A stretch of DNA of 64,000 bases from Pseudohalocynthiibacter aestuariivivens (GTDB lineage Bacteria > Pseudomonadota > Alphaproteobacteria > Rhodobacterales > Rhodobacteraceae), in assembly GCF_011040495.1 (NCBI RefSeq), contig NZ_CP049037.1, positions 558,001 to 622,000 of the forward strand, given 5' to 3'. Shown piece by piece: positions 35,961-45,504 of this stretch. A program made the position numbers and the translations under genes. The notes under the pieces were generated by a model. The model saw only the letters and a program-made list of their open reading frames with translations. It searched no databases and was not told the DNA's origin. Positions within the stretch are counted from its first letter, which is position 1, and every line of letters starts with the position of its first letter.

Positions 35961-36749
35961 ATGACCGAGACGAATTTGCATATGCGCCAGCCGCACGGTT
36001 TGGGCGGCGGGCGGCCTCAGGCTGGTTTTCCGCATGCGGCGCTTTTGAGCTATGTCGTGCGTCCGTCGCCCGCAGAGGTCGTTGACGCATTGCGGCCACT
36101 GAATCTGTCGGCGCCTGTTGCCCCGCCCCTGCCCTCGAGCAGGTTTTATCGAACGACAGGCAAGCGGATCTTTGATCTTGCTTTCGTACTTGTCACTGCG
36201 CCCGTCGCGCTTTTCCTGATCGCGATCAGTGCTTTGCTTCTTTGGATTGAAGGCGGTTCACCGTTCTACCGCCAAGAACGGCTAGGCGCGGGTGGATCAG
36301 TGTTCCGAATCCTCAAGCTCCGCACGATGGTGCGCGATGCCGACGCCCGGTTAGAGCAAGTGCTGGACGAAAATGATGATTTGCGCCGCGAATGGGATGC
36401 AACGCAGAAGCTGAAGAATGATCCGCGTATAACTCGTTTTGGCGCATTCCTACGCAAAACATCTCTTGATGAGTTGCCGCAGCTTTGGAACGTGCTGAAA
36501 GGCGACATGAGCCTTGTCGGCCCACGCCCGATGATGGTGGATCAGTTGTCAATCTATGGTGACGCGCATCACTATTTCGCATTACGTCCCGGCATCACCG
36601 GTTTGTGGCAGGTGTCCGAACGCAACGAAAGCCTGTTCAAGTTGCGTGTCCGGCTGGATGCAGAGTATGATCGCTGCCTGTCATTGGTTCAGGATCTCAA
36701 GGTCCTGCTTTTGACGGTAGGCGCCGTGGTGAAACGAACCGGATACTGA
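35961..36749 (+). CDS. Polysaccharide priming glycosyltransferase (sugar transferase)
   Basis: Transfers a sugar-1-phosphate to undecaprenyl phosphate, starting repeat-unit assembly on the inner membrane. The 262-residue protein has one strong membrane helix (about residues 72-95) and the Bac_transf catalytic domain: PFYRQERLGAGG, KLRTMVRDAD, RKTSLDELPQLWNVLKGDM and LVGPRP. It lacks the extra N-terminal helices of WcaJ, so it is the short WbaP/PglC-like form. The ATG at 35961 has AGGAG five bases upstream. First gene of the plus-strand export set with the CpsD-like and Wzz genes. Confidence 0.92.
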   Translation: MTETNLHMRQPHGLGGGRPQAGFPHAALLSYVVRPSPAEVVDALRPLNLSAPVAPPLPSSRFYRTTGKRIFDLAFVLVTAPVALFLIAISALLLWIEGGSPFYRQERLGAGGSVFRILKLRTMVRDADARLEQVLDENDDLRREWDATQKLKNDPRITRFGAFLRKTSLDELPQLWNVLKGDMSLVGPRPMMVDQLSIYGDAHHYFALRPGITGLWQVSERNESLFKLRVRLDAEYDRCLSLVQDLKVLLLTVGAVVKRTGY

Positions 36750-36807
36750 GATTTTTGGGGGCGCCTTGCCGGACTGGGTATCTGGCACATTTTTGTAAGG
36801 TGCAATT

Positions 36808-37812
36808 GTGGAAAGAAATAAAGACGCACGCGGCACACGCCGCTCGCAATCCAAGACGCCACAGTCGGCACACGAACACACTCGTGATGCCAGCGGTACG
36901 CGTGGTACTGTCCGCGCAGAAGCAGAAGATCTGCGCAATCTGCCCTTCGATCTGGAACTGACGCGCAGGGTCAACGGACAGTACATGCCGGCGAAATGGG
37001 GCACACGCGACCCATCCCTCGGTCTGGCTGATCAGTATGATTTTGAAGACGATGAACTGAACTTGCCCGCCGCACAGCGGGCGGCCCAGATTTCGCAATA
37101 TGATAGCGGCAGTTGGGAAACGCTTGAACAGGTGCCGTTCGGCCATGGTGCGTCTTCGGCACTCAATGCGCAAATGGCGCTCGCCGGTGGCGATCGACGC
37201 ATCCTGCGGGTGATCGACGACCTGCGTACGCAGCTGCTGCAAACCCTCCAGAGCGAGGTATGGAACCGGATCGCAGTCACCGCGCCCACATCTGGTTGCG
37301 GGACTACCTTCACAGCCGTGAATCTGGCGCTCAGCATCAGCCGCATCCCCGATTTCCGCACTGTGCTCATGGACCTGAATCAGCGCAATCCGGGCGTCGC
37401 AAAGGCGCTGGGTTTGCGAGGGCCCGGTGATATGCACCGCTATCTGGCGGGACAAGTCTCGGCGCGTGATCATCTGTTGCGCTGCTCTGAAACACTCACC
37501 GTCGGATTGAATCGTGCGCGTCCGGTCAATCCGTCGGAAATGCTGCACTCCAAACGCACTGGCGCCGTTCTGGATGACATGATTGGCACGCTTTTTCCGG
37601 ATATCGTTCTCTACGATCTGCCCCCGATGCTGGAGTATGATGATCTTCAGGCGTTTCTACCTCAGGTCGATGGCGTCTTGCTCGTGGCCGATGCCAGCAG
37701 AACCCTCGGTTCACAAATCGAAGAATGCGAACGCAGGTTACAGGGGAAGACAAATCTGCTGGGCGTGATCCTTAACCGGACCCGCACTGCAGCCAGCAAA
37801 GTGGCGGCCTAG
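36808..37812 (+). CDS. CpsD/CapB-like P-loop protein with degenerate Walker A
   Basis: A 334-residue protein in the position of a bacterial tyrosine kinase, which normally works with Wzz to control polysaccharide chain length. The nucleotide-binding region (about residues 155-175) reads APTSGCGTTFTAVNLALS: where BY-kinases have GKS/T the lysine is Thr. Walker A' is VLMDLNQRNP and Walker B is IVLYDLPPM. There is no C-terminal tyrosine cluster. The first 120 residues are charged and unfamiliar. Start is GTG with AAGG upstream. Activity as a kinase is doubtful. Confidence 0.75.
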   Translation: MERNKDARGTRRSQSKTPQSAHEHTRDASGTRGTVRAEAEDLRNLPFDLELTRRVNGQYMPAKWGTRDPSLGLADQYDFEDDELNLPAAQRAAQISQYDSGSWETLEQVPFGHGASSALNAQMALAGGDRRILRVIDDLRTQLLQTLQSEVWNRIAVTAPTSGCGTTFTAVNLALSISRIPDFRTVLMDLNQRNPGVAKALGLRGPGDMHRYLAGQVSARDHLLRCSETLTVGLNRARPVNPSEMLHSKRTGAVLDDMIGTLFPDIVLYDLPPMLEYDDLQAFLPQVDGVLLVADASRTLGSQIEECERRLQGKTNLLGVILNRTRTAASKVAA

Positions 37813-37935
37813 GCTGCAAAAGCTGGCTGTGCGTCATAGTTTTGCCTATATGATATGCGAGGCCTGAGGGCGAGCAACCCGAGATTAGCCGGGACAATAG
37901 CCGCCAAAAGGCGCGATGAGGCAGAGAGCGACTAG

Positions 37936-39192
37936 ATGGGATCGATTTTTTCGATTGCAGACGCGATTGACATGGTGCGCCGCCGCATCGTGACGATACT
38001 TGCCGTCTTCTTGATCGGCTCCATCATCGGGTTCTTCTACGCGCTGTCCAAACCGCACCTCTATACATCGTCTGAAGTGCTGCAAGTCCAGAGTCCGACC
38101 ATTGCCGCCGATTTGGCACCGACGACAATCGGCGGATCATCCGCCCGACGTCTACAACTGATCGAACAACAAGTCATGTCGCGTGGTGGCGTGATGGAAC
38201 TGATCGAAAAGCTTGGCCTTTTCACGGATGCTCAGGGCATGTCCGACAGTGAAAAGGTCGCGCTGATCCGCCAAGCGGTCAAGCTGGAAGGCGTCGCCGC
38301 CGCGCGTGAGGGGTACAGCGATGACGGCACAGTTTCTTTGCTGCGGATCACCGCCAATTGGCCGACAGCGGCGGGTGCCCAGAAGATCGCGCATGAGTTT
38401 TCACTGCGCACTATCGCTCTCAGCATCAGCACACGACTGGAACAGGCCCGCGAAACACTTGGCTTCTTTGAATTGCAGGAACAGGCCGTAAGAGCCGAAA
38501 TTGCAACGCTTGAGGCGGATATTACCCAGTTCCGCACGGAGAACGACATAGTACCACCGGGTAATCTGGAAGTGACGCAACGAGAAGTCGAAAGTCTGAC
38601 CGAAGCGATGCTGAACATCGATCGGCGTATGCTGGCAGTACAGCGCCGTCTGGACACGCCTGCCAACAGCCGGATCGAGAAACGCCAGCGTGAGGCCGAC
38701 CTTCTCGAAAGGCAGGGCCTCGAGGCCGAACGTGCGCTGCTGGCACGCACACTTGAGGCGTTGAACGAAAGCCTTGTCGGCACACCAGAGTTAGACCTTC
38801 AACTCGCTGAATATGATCGACAGCTGGGCGAGCTACGCGCCCAGTTGCAACAGGTCAGCGCCCGGCGCAAAGAGGCCCAAGTCGGTTTCCAACTCGAAAC
38901 CCAACGCCAGTCAGAACGTCTGACGGTGCTGGAACCCGCGCCGCTGCCCGATTACCCATTCACAAGGGCGCGCAAACAGATCGTTGTTCTGGGCGCGGCC
39001 GCAAGTCTGCTCTTGGGAATTGGCCTGGCTTTTCTGCTGGATTTGCGCCACCCGGTCATCCGTTCTGCCGCACAGATGGAACGCGACATCGGCCTGCGCC
39101 CTGTCATTTCCATTCCTGAAATGAAACCGGTACGCCGTCGTAAACTGTCATCGGGTTGGTTGCGGCGTGCCTTAACCCCCAAGCACCGATAG
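37936..39192 (+). CDS. Wzz/GumC-type chain-length determinant
   Basis: A 418-residue inner-membrane protein with two helices flanking a periplasmic coiled-coil region. TM1 is about residues 18-37 (ILAVFLIGSIIGFFYAL) and TM2 about 352-372 (VLGAAASLLLGIGLAFLLD). The stretch 170-320 is rich in Glu, Arg, Leu heptads, and a Pro-containing segment (PLPDYPFTRARK) precedes TM2, as in the family. It lacks a fused kinase domain, so the preceding CpsD-like protein is its likely partner. Its 3' end overlaps the convergent flippase gene by 21 bases. Confidence 0.88.
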   Translation: MGSIFSIADAIDMVRRRIVTILAVFLIGSIIGFFYALSKPHLYTSSEVLQVQSPTIAADLAPTTIGGSSARRLQLIEQQVMSRGGVMELIEKLGLFTDAQGMSDSEKVALIRQAVKLEGVAAAREGYSDDGTVSLLRITANWPTAAGAQKIAHEFSLRTIALSISTRLEQARETLGFFELQEQAVRAEIATLEADITQFRTENDIVPPGNLEVTQREVESLTEAMLNIDRRMLAVQRRLDTPANSRIEKRQREADLLERQGLEAERALLARTLEALNESLVGTPELDLQLAEYDRQLGELRAQLQQVSARRKEAQVGFQLETQRQSERLTVLEPAPLPDYPFTRARKQIVVLGAAASLLLGIGLAFLLDLRHPVIRSAAQMERDIGLRPVISIPEMKPVRRRKLSSGWLRRALTPKHR

Positions 39193-40536
39193 CGCTGCGA
39201 TCACGTCAAAGTGCACCCAGACTGCTCCGATGGTGATGGCACAGGCCAGCGCGCCAAATCCCAGATCATGGACAGGATCCCAAGCACGGTGGCGCAACGC
39301 TAGCCCGACCAGTACCGCATGAACCAGCGCCATGGCGATCCCGTAAGAGACCAACCCGCCAATCAGCCCATAGTGGGTAAAGCCGGTATAGAGCAGGAAC
39401 ATCTGCACAAGTGACCGAGTGCCGGAAAAGATAAACGCACCGCGTGAATCCCCCGCAGCAAGTGCCGCTCGATCATAGCTGAGTCCGATCACCTGCGGAA
39501 GGAACCCACAGGCCATCAGCACGATCATGGCACCCGCCTGCCCATAGCGATCATCATAAAGCAGATCGACCAACCATGGACCGGCAAAGGCCATCGTAGC
39601 CAACATCGCAAACAGCCCGCCGGACATTGCCAGCCGCATCCGGCGCAAGCTCGCGCGATTAGCGATCGACGCCCCCGGAGGACGATCCCGAAAGATCGGA
39701 ATCATCAACTGATGCGCCATCGTCATGCCAAGCATGATCGGAAAACTGGCAAGGAAATATCCGATGTTGTAAACGCCCAGAATCCCCAATGGCAGCAGCT
39801 TGCCCAAGATCACCTTATCGCCTTGTGCGCTGATGAAGGAGAACGCGGTGCTCAGGAATATCCACTTGCCAAAATGAAGCTGTTCATCGACCGCAGCGCG
39901 CTCTAACTGGAATCGGTTGCGTTCACCCGGCAGGTATCGCCAGGTCAGGATCAGTTTGGCCAGCGCGCTGAAAATTCCGCCAAGCACCAAGGCGAGCACC
40001 GAATGCGTGACGAGGGCTAGAACCACCATCATGCTCAGCCCGATCAACTGGGCGAGCAGATCAAGCATGGTCAGGCGACCAAGAACCAGATGCCGGCGCG
40101 CGGTCTCAACGCGGGTCGGCAGAAACCCGGTGATGACCAATGCTAAACCAGCGATCGGCAGATATATGGCCAGATCGGGTTGATCATAGAATTGCGCCAC
40201 GGGCCAAGCCAGCAACAGAGTGATCACCCATAGGCCGCCCCCCCGCATCGCCTGAATCGTCCATGCAGTGTTTAAAAAGGCGGGATCATCGCCGCGCTTG
40301 CTCTGACTGATGCTGGGACCGATGCCCACGTCCGAGAACATCATCAGGCCCACTGTGATGACGGTCACCAACGCCATCAAGCCAAATGCCTCTGGGAACA
40401 GAATACGGGTCAGGATCAGGTTTGACGCCAGCCGTATCGCCTGCGCTCCGCCATATCCGACCAGCACCCAAGACGTACTGCGCAGGATGCGCGCGGTCAG
40501 TTGGTTGCCGCTCATTGTCTGGATCAGAAACTTCAT
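39172..40536 (-). CDS. Wzx-type oligosaccharide flippase
   Basis: A 454-residue membrane protein with about 12 hydrophobic segments, of the MOP/polysaccharide-transport superfamily (GGAQAIRLASNLILTRILFPEAFG at the start is characteristic). It would flip the lipid-linked repeat unit to the periplasm for polymerisation. An internal ATG seven codons later (MSGNQL) is also a possible start. It is convergent with and overlaps the Wzz gene, and is divergent from the next GT gene. Confidence 0.87.
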   Translation of the reverse strand: MKFLIQTMSGNQLTARILRSTSWVLVGYGGAQAIRLASNLILTRILFPEAFGLMALVTVITVGLMMFSDVGIGPSISQSKRGDDPAFLNTAWTIQAMRGGGLWVITLLLAWPVAQFYDQPDLAIYLPIAGLALVITGFLPTRVETARRHLVLGRLTMLDLLAQLIGLSMMVVLALVTHSVLALVLGGIFSALAKLILTWRYLPGERNRFQLERAAVDEQLHFGKWIFLSTAFSFISAQGDKVILGKLLPLGILGVYNIGYFLASFPIMLGMTMAHQLMIPIFRDRPPGASIANRASLRRMRLAMSGGLFAMLATMAFAGPWLVDLLYDDRYGQAGAMIVLMACGFLPQVIGLSYDRAALAAGDSRGAFIFSGTRSLVQMFLLYTGFTHYGLIGGLVSYGIAMALVHAVLVGLALRHRAWDPVHDLGFGALACAITIGAVWVHFDVIAALSVLGG

Positions 40537-40745
40537 TGCGCCGCTTTTCTCTGTGCCGCCAGCGGCCTGTGCATAAATTCAACGCTATGCGCGACCATGA
40601 CTGCGGTCAATCTCTGGTGGCTGATCTTTTGGGTGATTGTGCCAAAACGTCCGCGCAACAGCGGAAATCTTGTGCAGGATGCTTTCCCTTTGCCGCCCCC
40701 CGCCCTACCGTGCGATGCAACACTCAACTCCGGAACCATTCGCCC

Positions 40746-41960
40746 TTGAAAATCGCCTACATCCTCAACACCTATCCGCAGCCTTCGCATAGCTTCATTC
40801 GCCGAGAATTGCAGGCGCTTGAGCGTCAGGGATTTCAGATTTCCCGTCTTGCGATGCGCGCTGCAGATGTGCCGCTGGTCGATGTCGAGGACAAAGCTGA
40901 AGCCACGAGGACGGATTACGTATTGCAGGCTGGTGTTTTGGCGTTGTTCGGTGCCGTATTTCGGATTCTGCTGACGCGACCCCGATCCGCAATGGTCGCA
41001 ATAAGCCACGCCTGGCGCATGGGCGGTGTGTCCGAGGTTGGTCGATTGCGTCACTTCATTTACCTCGTCGAGGCGGCCTATGTAGTCCATCGCTGCACAG
41101 CTGAAAGCACCGAGCATATCCACGCACATTTTGGCACAAATGCGGCAACCGTAGCGATGTTGGCCCATCTGTTGGGCGGACCAAGCTATTCTTTCACGGT
41201 TCACGGACCGGAAGAGTTCGATGCGCCGCGCGCCCTGTCGCTGGGTAGCAAAATCGCAAATTCCGCCTTTACCATTGCCATCAGCCAATTCGGCCGCAGT
41301 CAACTGTGCCGCTGGGTAGACTTTGATCACTGGGACCGCATCAAGGTTGTGCATTGCGGGATCGTGCCCGCCCGGTTTGCGGACCAGACACCGCTGCCCG
41401 AGCACGGGCTGTCCTTCGTCGCGATTGGCCGATTTGTCGAGCAGAAAGGCCAGATGGTACTGATCCCTGCATGGACGCGATTGGTCGCCCGGCACCCAGA
41501 GATACACCTGACGCTGATCGGCGATGGCCCGATGCGGGGTGATCTGGAAACCGCGGTGCAGGAGGCAGGATTAAGTAGAAACATTACCTTTTCCAGCTGG
41601 CTGGATGAGGCGGGCGTGCGCGATGCATTGGCAGCCAGCCACGCGTTGATCATGCCCAGCTTTGCCGAAGGTCTGCCGATGGTCGTGATGGAGGCTATGG
41701 CCGCTGCCCGGCCAGTGATCGCCACCTACATCGCGGGCACGCCCGAGTTGGTGCAGGACGGCAAAACCGGCTGGCTGGTTCCAGCGGGCGATGTTGATGC
41801 GCTTGTCGACGCGGTAGAGAACTTGGCAAACCTCTCACCTTCGGACCGCAACAAGATGGGCGCAGCCGGCCGCAAGCGCGTGCTGGCAAGGCATGATGTC
41901 GAGGTAGAGGCCGGAAAACTGGCCACAGCGATGCGTGCGGCCCGCTCACCAACGCGCTAA
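40746..41960 (+). CDS. GT4-family glycosyltransferase
   Basis: A 404-residue GT-B fold glycosyltransferase. The N-terminal domain begins KIAYILNTYPQPSHSFI, typical of GT4 enzymes in exopolysaccharide loci. The C-terminal Glycos_transf_1 domain has GRFVEQKG, ADQT and the nucleotide-sugar motif EGLPMVVMEAMAAARPVIAT. The TTG at 40746 opens the family-like sequence; the frame is open 120 codons upstream but encodes nothing recognisable and overlaps the flippase promoter area. Alone on this strand, between two minus-strand groups. Confidence 0.85.
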   Translation: MKIAYILNTYPQPSHSFIRRELQALERQGFQISRLAMRAADVPLVDVEDKAEATRTDYVLQAGVLALFGAVFRILLTRPRSAMVAISHAWRMGGVSEVGRLRHFIYLVEAAYVVHRCTAESTEHIHAHFGTNAATVAMLAHLLGGPSYSFTVHGPEEFDAPRALSLGSKIANSAFTIAISQFGRSQLCRWVDFDHWDRIKVVHCGIVPARFADQTPLPEHGLSFVAIGRFVEQKGQMVLIPAWTRLVARHPEIHLTLIGDGPMRGDLETAVQEAGLSRNITFSSWLDEAGVRDALAASHALIMPSFAEGLPMVVMEAMAAARPVIATYIAGTPELVQDGKTGWLVPAGDVDALVDAVENLANLSPSDRNKMGAAGRKRVLARHDVEVEAGKLATAMRAARSPTR

Positions 41961-41980
41961 AGACGTCAACCCTACATAGG

Positions 41981-42808
41981 TTACCGCCCGCGTACCCAGC
42001 CACCTCGACCGGGTAGTTTCGTGGCCAACGACACGCCGATATAGGCCATAAATCCTATAGGGTCGTGCAACGCGCGACGCACGATGCCACCAATACCCAA
42101 GCCATCCTTATCATCGTTGGTCAATAGCTGCGGATACCGCTCGGAAATCTCGGCCACCCCGCGATCCTGCCGCCGCCTGACGCGCACGAGGTTGGCAAAG
42201 CCCTCGACCATCGGCCAGCGATAGGTGTGTTCCACCCGCACCCGCTCTTTCGGGGCAAACTGCAACCTTACGAAAGTATCATCCGAGATGATGTCGGGCC
42301 AATTCCCCCAGCGCGCGCGTCCTGCACCATTCACCGCAAAGGCGCCAAATCCCGGCGCGTTCTGTTGAACAAAGGGGAGCGTCTGCCAAAACCGCGCGTA
42401 GGCTCTTGTCACGACGTCACGCGCGCGTGCAATCCGGGGGACTCCGCTGGCGTAGCGCGGCACCTCGACGGCCAGAACGCTGATCAATTCAGCGATCAAC
42501 CCGTGGCTCACAACAACGTCAGCATCCAAGTATATTCGAGTGCCATACAGCGCCGCCTCGTCCCCCAACCGCAAGGCATGCAACTTCCCCCCTTGGGGCG
42601 TCTCAATCACATGTAGCGGAACCGGCGCCCGAACGCCGATATCCCGCGCGATGCGCGCGGTGCTGTCAGTGCAGCCATTGGCAACCACCAATATCTCGAT
42701 CTGCGCACGACCCAGATCAGATGCCAGTACAGCGTTCAGACAATCGCCCAGATACGCCGCTTCGTTATGCGCGGGTATGATCACGCTGGCGGCAAGTGGC
42801 GTATTCAT
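41981..42808 (-). CDS. GT2-family glycosyltransferase
   Basis: A 275-residue GT-A fold enzyme: SVIIPAHNEAAYLGDCL at the N-terminus, VVANGCTDST and the metal-binding DADVVV near residue 98. There is a weakly hydrophobic C-terminal region (GFMAYIGVSLATKL). It overlaps the preceding glycosidase-like gene by four bases and is the last gene of the long minus-strand operon that starts with the PKS. Donor and acceptor cannot be inferred. Confidence 0.82.
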   Translation of the reverse strand: MNTPLAASVIIPAHNEAAYLGDCLNAVLASDLGRAQIEILVVANGCTDSTARIARDIGVRAPVPLHVIETPQGGKLHALRLGDEAALYGTRIYLDADVVVSHGLIAELISVLAVEVPRYASGVPRIARARDVVTRAYARFWQTLPFVQQNAPGFGAFAVNGAGRARWGNWPDIISDDTFVRLQFAPKERVRVEHTYRWPMVEGFANLVRVRRRQDRGVAEISERYPQLLTNDDKDGLGIGGIVRRALHDPIGFMAYIGVSLATKLPGRGGWVRGR

Positions 42809-44508
42809 AGCAGCCGCGCGATAGCATCCCAGCGCGGATTGGTATCACCGGGATAACGCAGTGCGCCCCAACTGCCCCATTTCCCAGGGGCCTGCATGTC
42901 GGCATAGTGGCTGAAAATTCCGCCCGTCAGATCGAACCACCCCGCCAGCAACGTGTCATAAAGCGCACCCATCTGGGGGGTATAGTTCAGATGAGTAAAA
43001 AACGCCGTCAGCGCGATATCCTCGACCTGAGAGCCGATCCCGACCACATGTGTGCCACCCTCATACATCAGCAATTGCAGGTCATGTTCGGCGGCGACGC
43101 CTGCGTGATAGGGCAGCACGCGCCCCAGCAGATCGGCGATGGAATCCTCCGCCTGCCCCGTTACGCTACCATCGCGCAATTCCGCAGCAGCCAGCATCAC
43201 CGCCTGATCGTACTGGTGTGCCGTGACATGATCCGACAGCGCAGCGCCCGTTAGGCCCATTGACACAGCCTCATCCTCCGCTTTGGCGCGGCTTTGATCC
43301 AGCCAGTCATGCATCAGGTCAGCACGTCGATCGGTCCCCAGCGAGTGCCCGAAGTATCCGGTGACAGCATAGGCATCGAACACCGTATGCGGCGGCAGGT
43401 TCTGCGCTGGATTTTCGGCCACATAGAGCGGCGCGCCCAAAATATCCCGCTCCAACCCCAGCCAACCGGTTTGCGTGGCAATGACATTGATCAGCCGGGT
43501 GCGATCTGCGCCATTGAATATCTCAGCCCAGATCCGCGCAACATGTGCTGCGCGCATCCCGTGAAACTGCGCGCCACGATGTTCCTGCCCCCAACGTGCC
43601 TCGGCTTGGGCATCGGCCCATTCGGTCTGCTCGAATTGCCAGTTCCAGACCTCGTTGGATTGCTCTACATAGACGCGGCGCGACGGCGCAAGCCCTGCCT
43701 TCACCAGTTCGGCGAAGGCCCGCAGATAGGTATCTTCTGCCAGATGTGGCATGTTGAACCACGCGTCGCATTCCAGCGTGTTCGCCAGATCAATCATCAC
43801 TTCAGCTGGAATTCCTAGGCGCGTATAAGAAAAGTCTGTTGGCTTTGGCCGTGCGTTCCAGTCACCCTGCCGGGAATCGTTGGTATTCATCCAGTCCATG
43901 AACCGCAACGCAGTGCAACCGCGCAGCATGTCGAGGAAACCCGTGCGAAAAACACGACCTTCCTCAAACGCCGCCCGATCTTCGGCGCGCGTGACTGTGA
44001 TGTTGCGTATATAATCGCCTGTACCGCGCCGATCGCTGCGCTGAATGCGGATTTCGACGGGCCCCGGCCCGGGTGTGAAATCAAAGCTGATTTCACCTTT
44101 GCCATACCGCTTGTTTGTCGCCCGCCCAGCGACCTCGACGATACCGCTGCCGTCAAACCGCAGAACATAGCGCCCAGCCAGATCGGCATCCTCTGGCAGA
44201 TCCGTCAGGACAAGCGTACCAATCGACCCTAGGTCGGAGGGTATTTCTTTGGGCCACCCTTGCGCGTCGAAAATGCCACGTGCCGCCAATGCGTCAAACT
44301 CGACCCCACCCCATTGGCCGGGGAGATGTCCGATCCAACGCCGCGCAGTTTTCATGATGTCCAGAAATGGTTGCTGCGTCGCCCAATCCGTCACTGGTGC
44401 AAGGTTCATCGCCATTGGCTGTGACACAGGCTGCGCCCAGCCCGGTAACGCCGCTACGGCCAAGGGGCTGAGTGCAAGTGCACCGAAATCGCGCCGTGTC
44501 AGTGTCAT
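42805..44508 (-). CDS. Tat-exported glycoside-hydrolase-like protein
   Basis: A 567-residue protein with a twin-arginine signal (TRRDFGALALSPLAVAALPGWAQ span, residues 4-26). It has no family I can name with certainty. The segment RVYVEQSNEVWNWQFEQTE, with Asn-Glu after a strand, resembles the acid/base site of clan-A (TIM-barrel) glycosidases, and the N-terminal part is beta-rich (GRYVLRFDGSGIVEVAG). Probably acts on polysaccharide in the periplasm or outside. The ATG at 44508 overlaps the SGNH-like gene stop. Confidence 0.65.
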   Translation of the reverse strand: MTLTRRDFGALALSPLAVAALPGWAQPVSQPMAMNLAPVTDWATQQPFLDIMKTARRWIGHLPGQWGGVEFDALAARGIFDAQGWPKEIPSDLGSIGTLVLTDLPEDADLAGRYVLRFDGSGIVEVAGRATNKRYGKGEISFDFTPGPGPVEIRIQRSDRRGTGDYIRNITVTRAEDRAAFEEGRVFRTGFLDMLRGCTALRFMDWMNTNDSRQGDWNARPKPTDFSYTRLGIPAEVMIDLANTLECDAWFNMPHLAEDTYLRAFAELVKAGLAPSRRVYVEQSNEVWNWQFEQTEWADAQAEARWGQEHRGAQFHGMRAAHVARIWAEIFNGADRTRLINVIATQTGWLGLERDILGAPLYVAENPAQNLPPHTVFDAYAVTGYFGHSLGTDRRADLMHDWLDQSRAKAEDEAVSMGLTGAALSDHVTAHQYDQAVMLAAAELRDGSVTGQAEDSIADLLGRVLPYHAGVAAEHDLQLLMYEGGTHVVGIGSQVEDIALTAFFTHLNYTPQMGALYDTLLAGWFDLTGGIFSHYADMQAPGKWGSWGALRYPGDTNPRWDAIARLL

Positions 44509-45464
44509 GGCGCCACCCCGGTCTTTGGGTAGCCTGTCACAACCTCCCAAACAGTTTGCTGCATCAACTCTGCGACTTGCAGTTCTGGCGCGTCTGCGGC
44601 ACTGCCGTCCGCCCGTTTCAGTTGATAGGGCAACCCGACCGGCGAGCGGTGGTAGAGCACCGCGTAATGCGTCAACGCCACCAGATAAACGCCTAGATCG
44701 TTCAGATGGATCGTATCAAGTGTTCCATCATCACGCCGCTGAAAGAGATCCTCGCGTCCTTGCATTGCGACCATGCCCCCCATCGCCTCGACGCTGCGCA
44801 CAAAGCGCGCCAACACCTGCCCCGCAGGAATGACTCGCATCGGCGAATGTGCTGCATCCGGCTCTAGGATTTGCAGCAGCAGTGCGTTCTCCCAGTGGTT
44901 TGACAGATCCGCATCGATGCGTGTCAGCCACCCCTTGGGATCGTCAAGATTATGCCAGGTTTCATACAGGTAGAGCTGCGGTGCCGGGCTGGCCTGACGT
45001 GCGAGTGCAGCCCATTTTCCCAGATAGGCCGCGCTCTCGTGATATTTGATCGCATCCTTGATCTCGATCATCTCCGTCAGGATCACCGCATCGTAATCAC
45101 CTGATCCGATCGCGTCGCGCGCATCGCGAAAATGGGGATGCGCGTTCTCGGTCTCGAAACCATTGATTGGCGCATCCGGTTCCCAATGTTCCTTTAGCGA
45201 CGTGCCCCAGCCTAGCTGGCTATCGTACTGATGTCCGTCACCGGCCAGTTGCGCCAGCATGGCGGGCATGTCGCGTCCGACCAAACTATGACCGAGGTGA
45301 AACACTCGCAACGGATCGGCCGGAGCAGGCAAAGGCACCGAATAGGCAGCCGCCACGACCTCAGCCGATGGCAAATTGCTGCGAAGTCCCCGCCAGCTTG
45401 CCACCAGTACGATCGACAGCGCGGCCAATCCGCAGATGGCCCAAATCATCATGCGTCCCCGCAT
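44505..45464 (-). CDS. SGNH-hydrolase-like membrane-anchored protein
   Basis: A 319-residue protein with one N-terminal membrane helix (about residues 6-22) and a periplasmic domain. FHLGHSLVGRDMP could be a modified SGNH block I (Ser after GH), and DTIHLNDLGVYLVA near residue 250 has the DxxH block V. YDAVILTEMIEIKD may be block III. If right, it would be an esterase or acetyltransferase-like enzyme acting on the polysaccharide or on the PKS/NRPS product. It overlaps the following gene by four bases and starts 40 bases after the PPTase stop. Confidence 0.6.
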   Translation of the reverse strand: MRGRMMIWAICGLAALSIVLVASWRGLRSNLPSAEVVAAAYSVPLPAPADPLRVFHLGHSLVGRDMPAMLAQLAGDGHQYDSQLGWGTSLKEHWEPDAPINGFETENAHPHFRDARDAIGSGDYDAVILTEMIEIKDAIKYHESAAYLGKWAALARQASPAPQLYLYETWHNLDDPKGWLTRIDADLSNHWENALLLQILEPDAAHSPMRVIPAGQVLARFVRSVEAMGGMVAMQGREDLFQRRDDGTLDTIHLNDLGVYLVALTHYAVLYHRSPVGLPYQLKRADGSAADAPELQVAELMQQTVWEVVTGYPKTGVAP

Positions 45465-45504
45465 ACCATATCACCTGCGTCTATTCCGATGCGGACATGC
45501 ATGC

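Noticed and set aside
35676..36035. Minus-strand frame in the AT-rich gap (119 codons)
   Set aside because: Overlaps the start of the priming transferase, has no Shine-Dalgarno sequence and no recognisable similarity.
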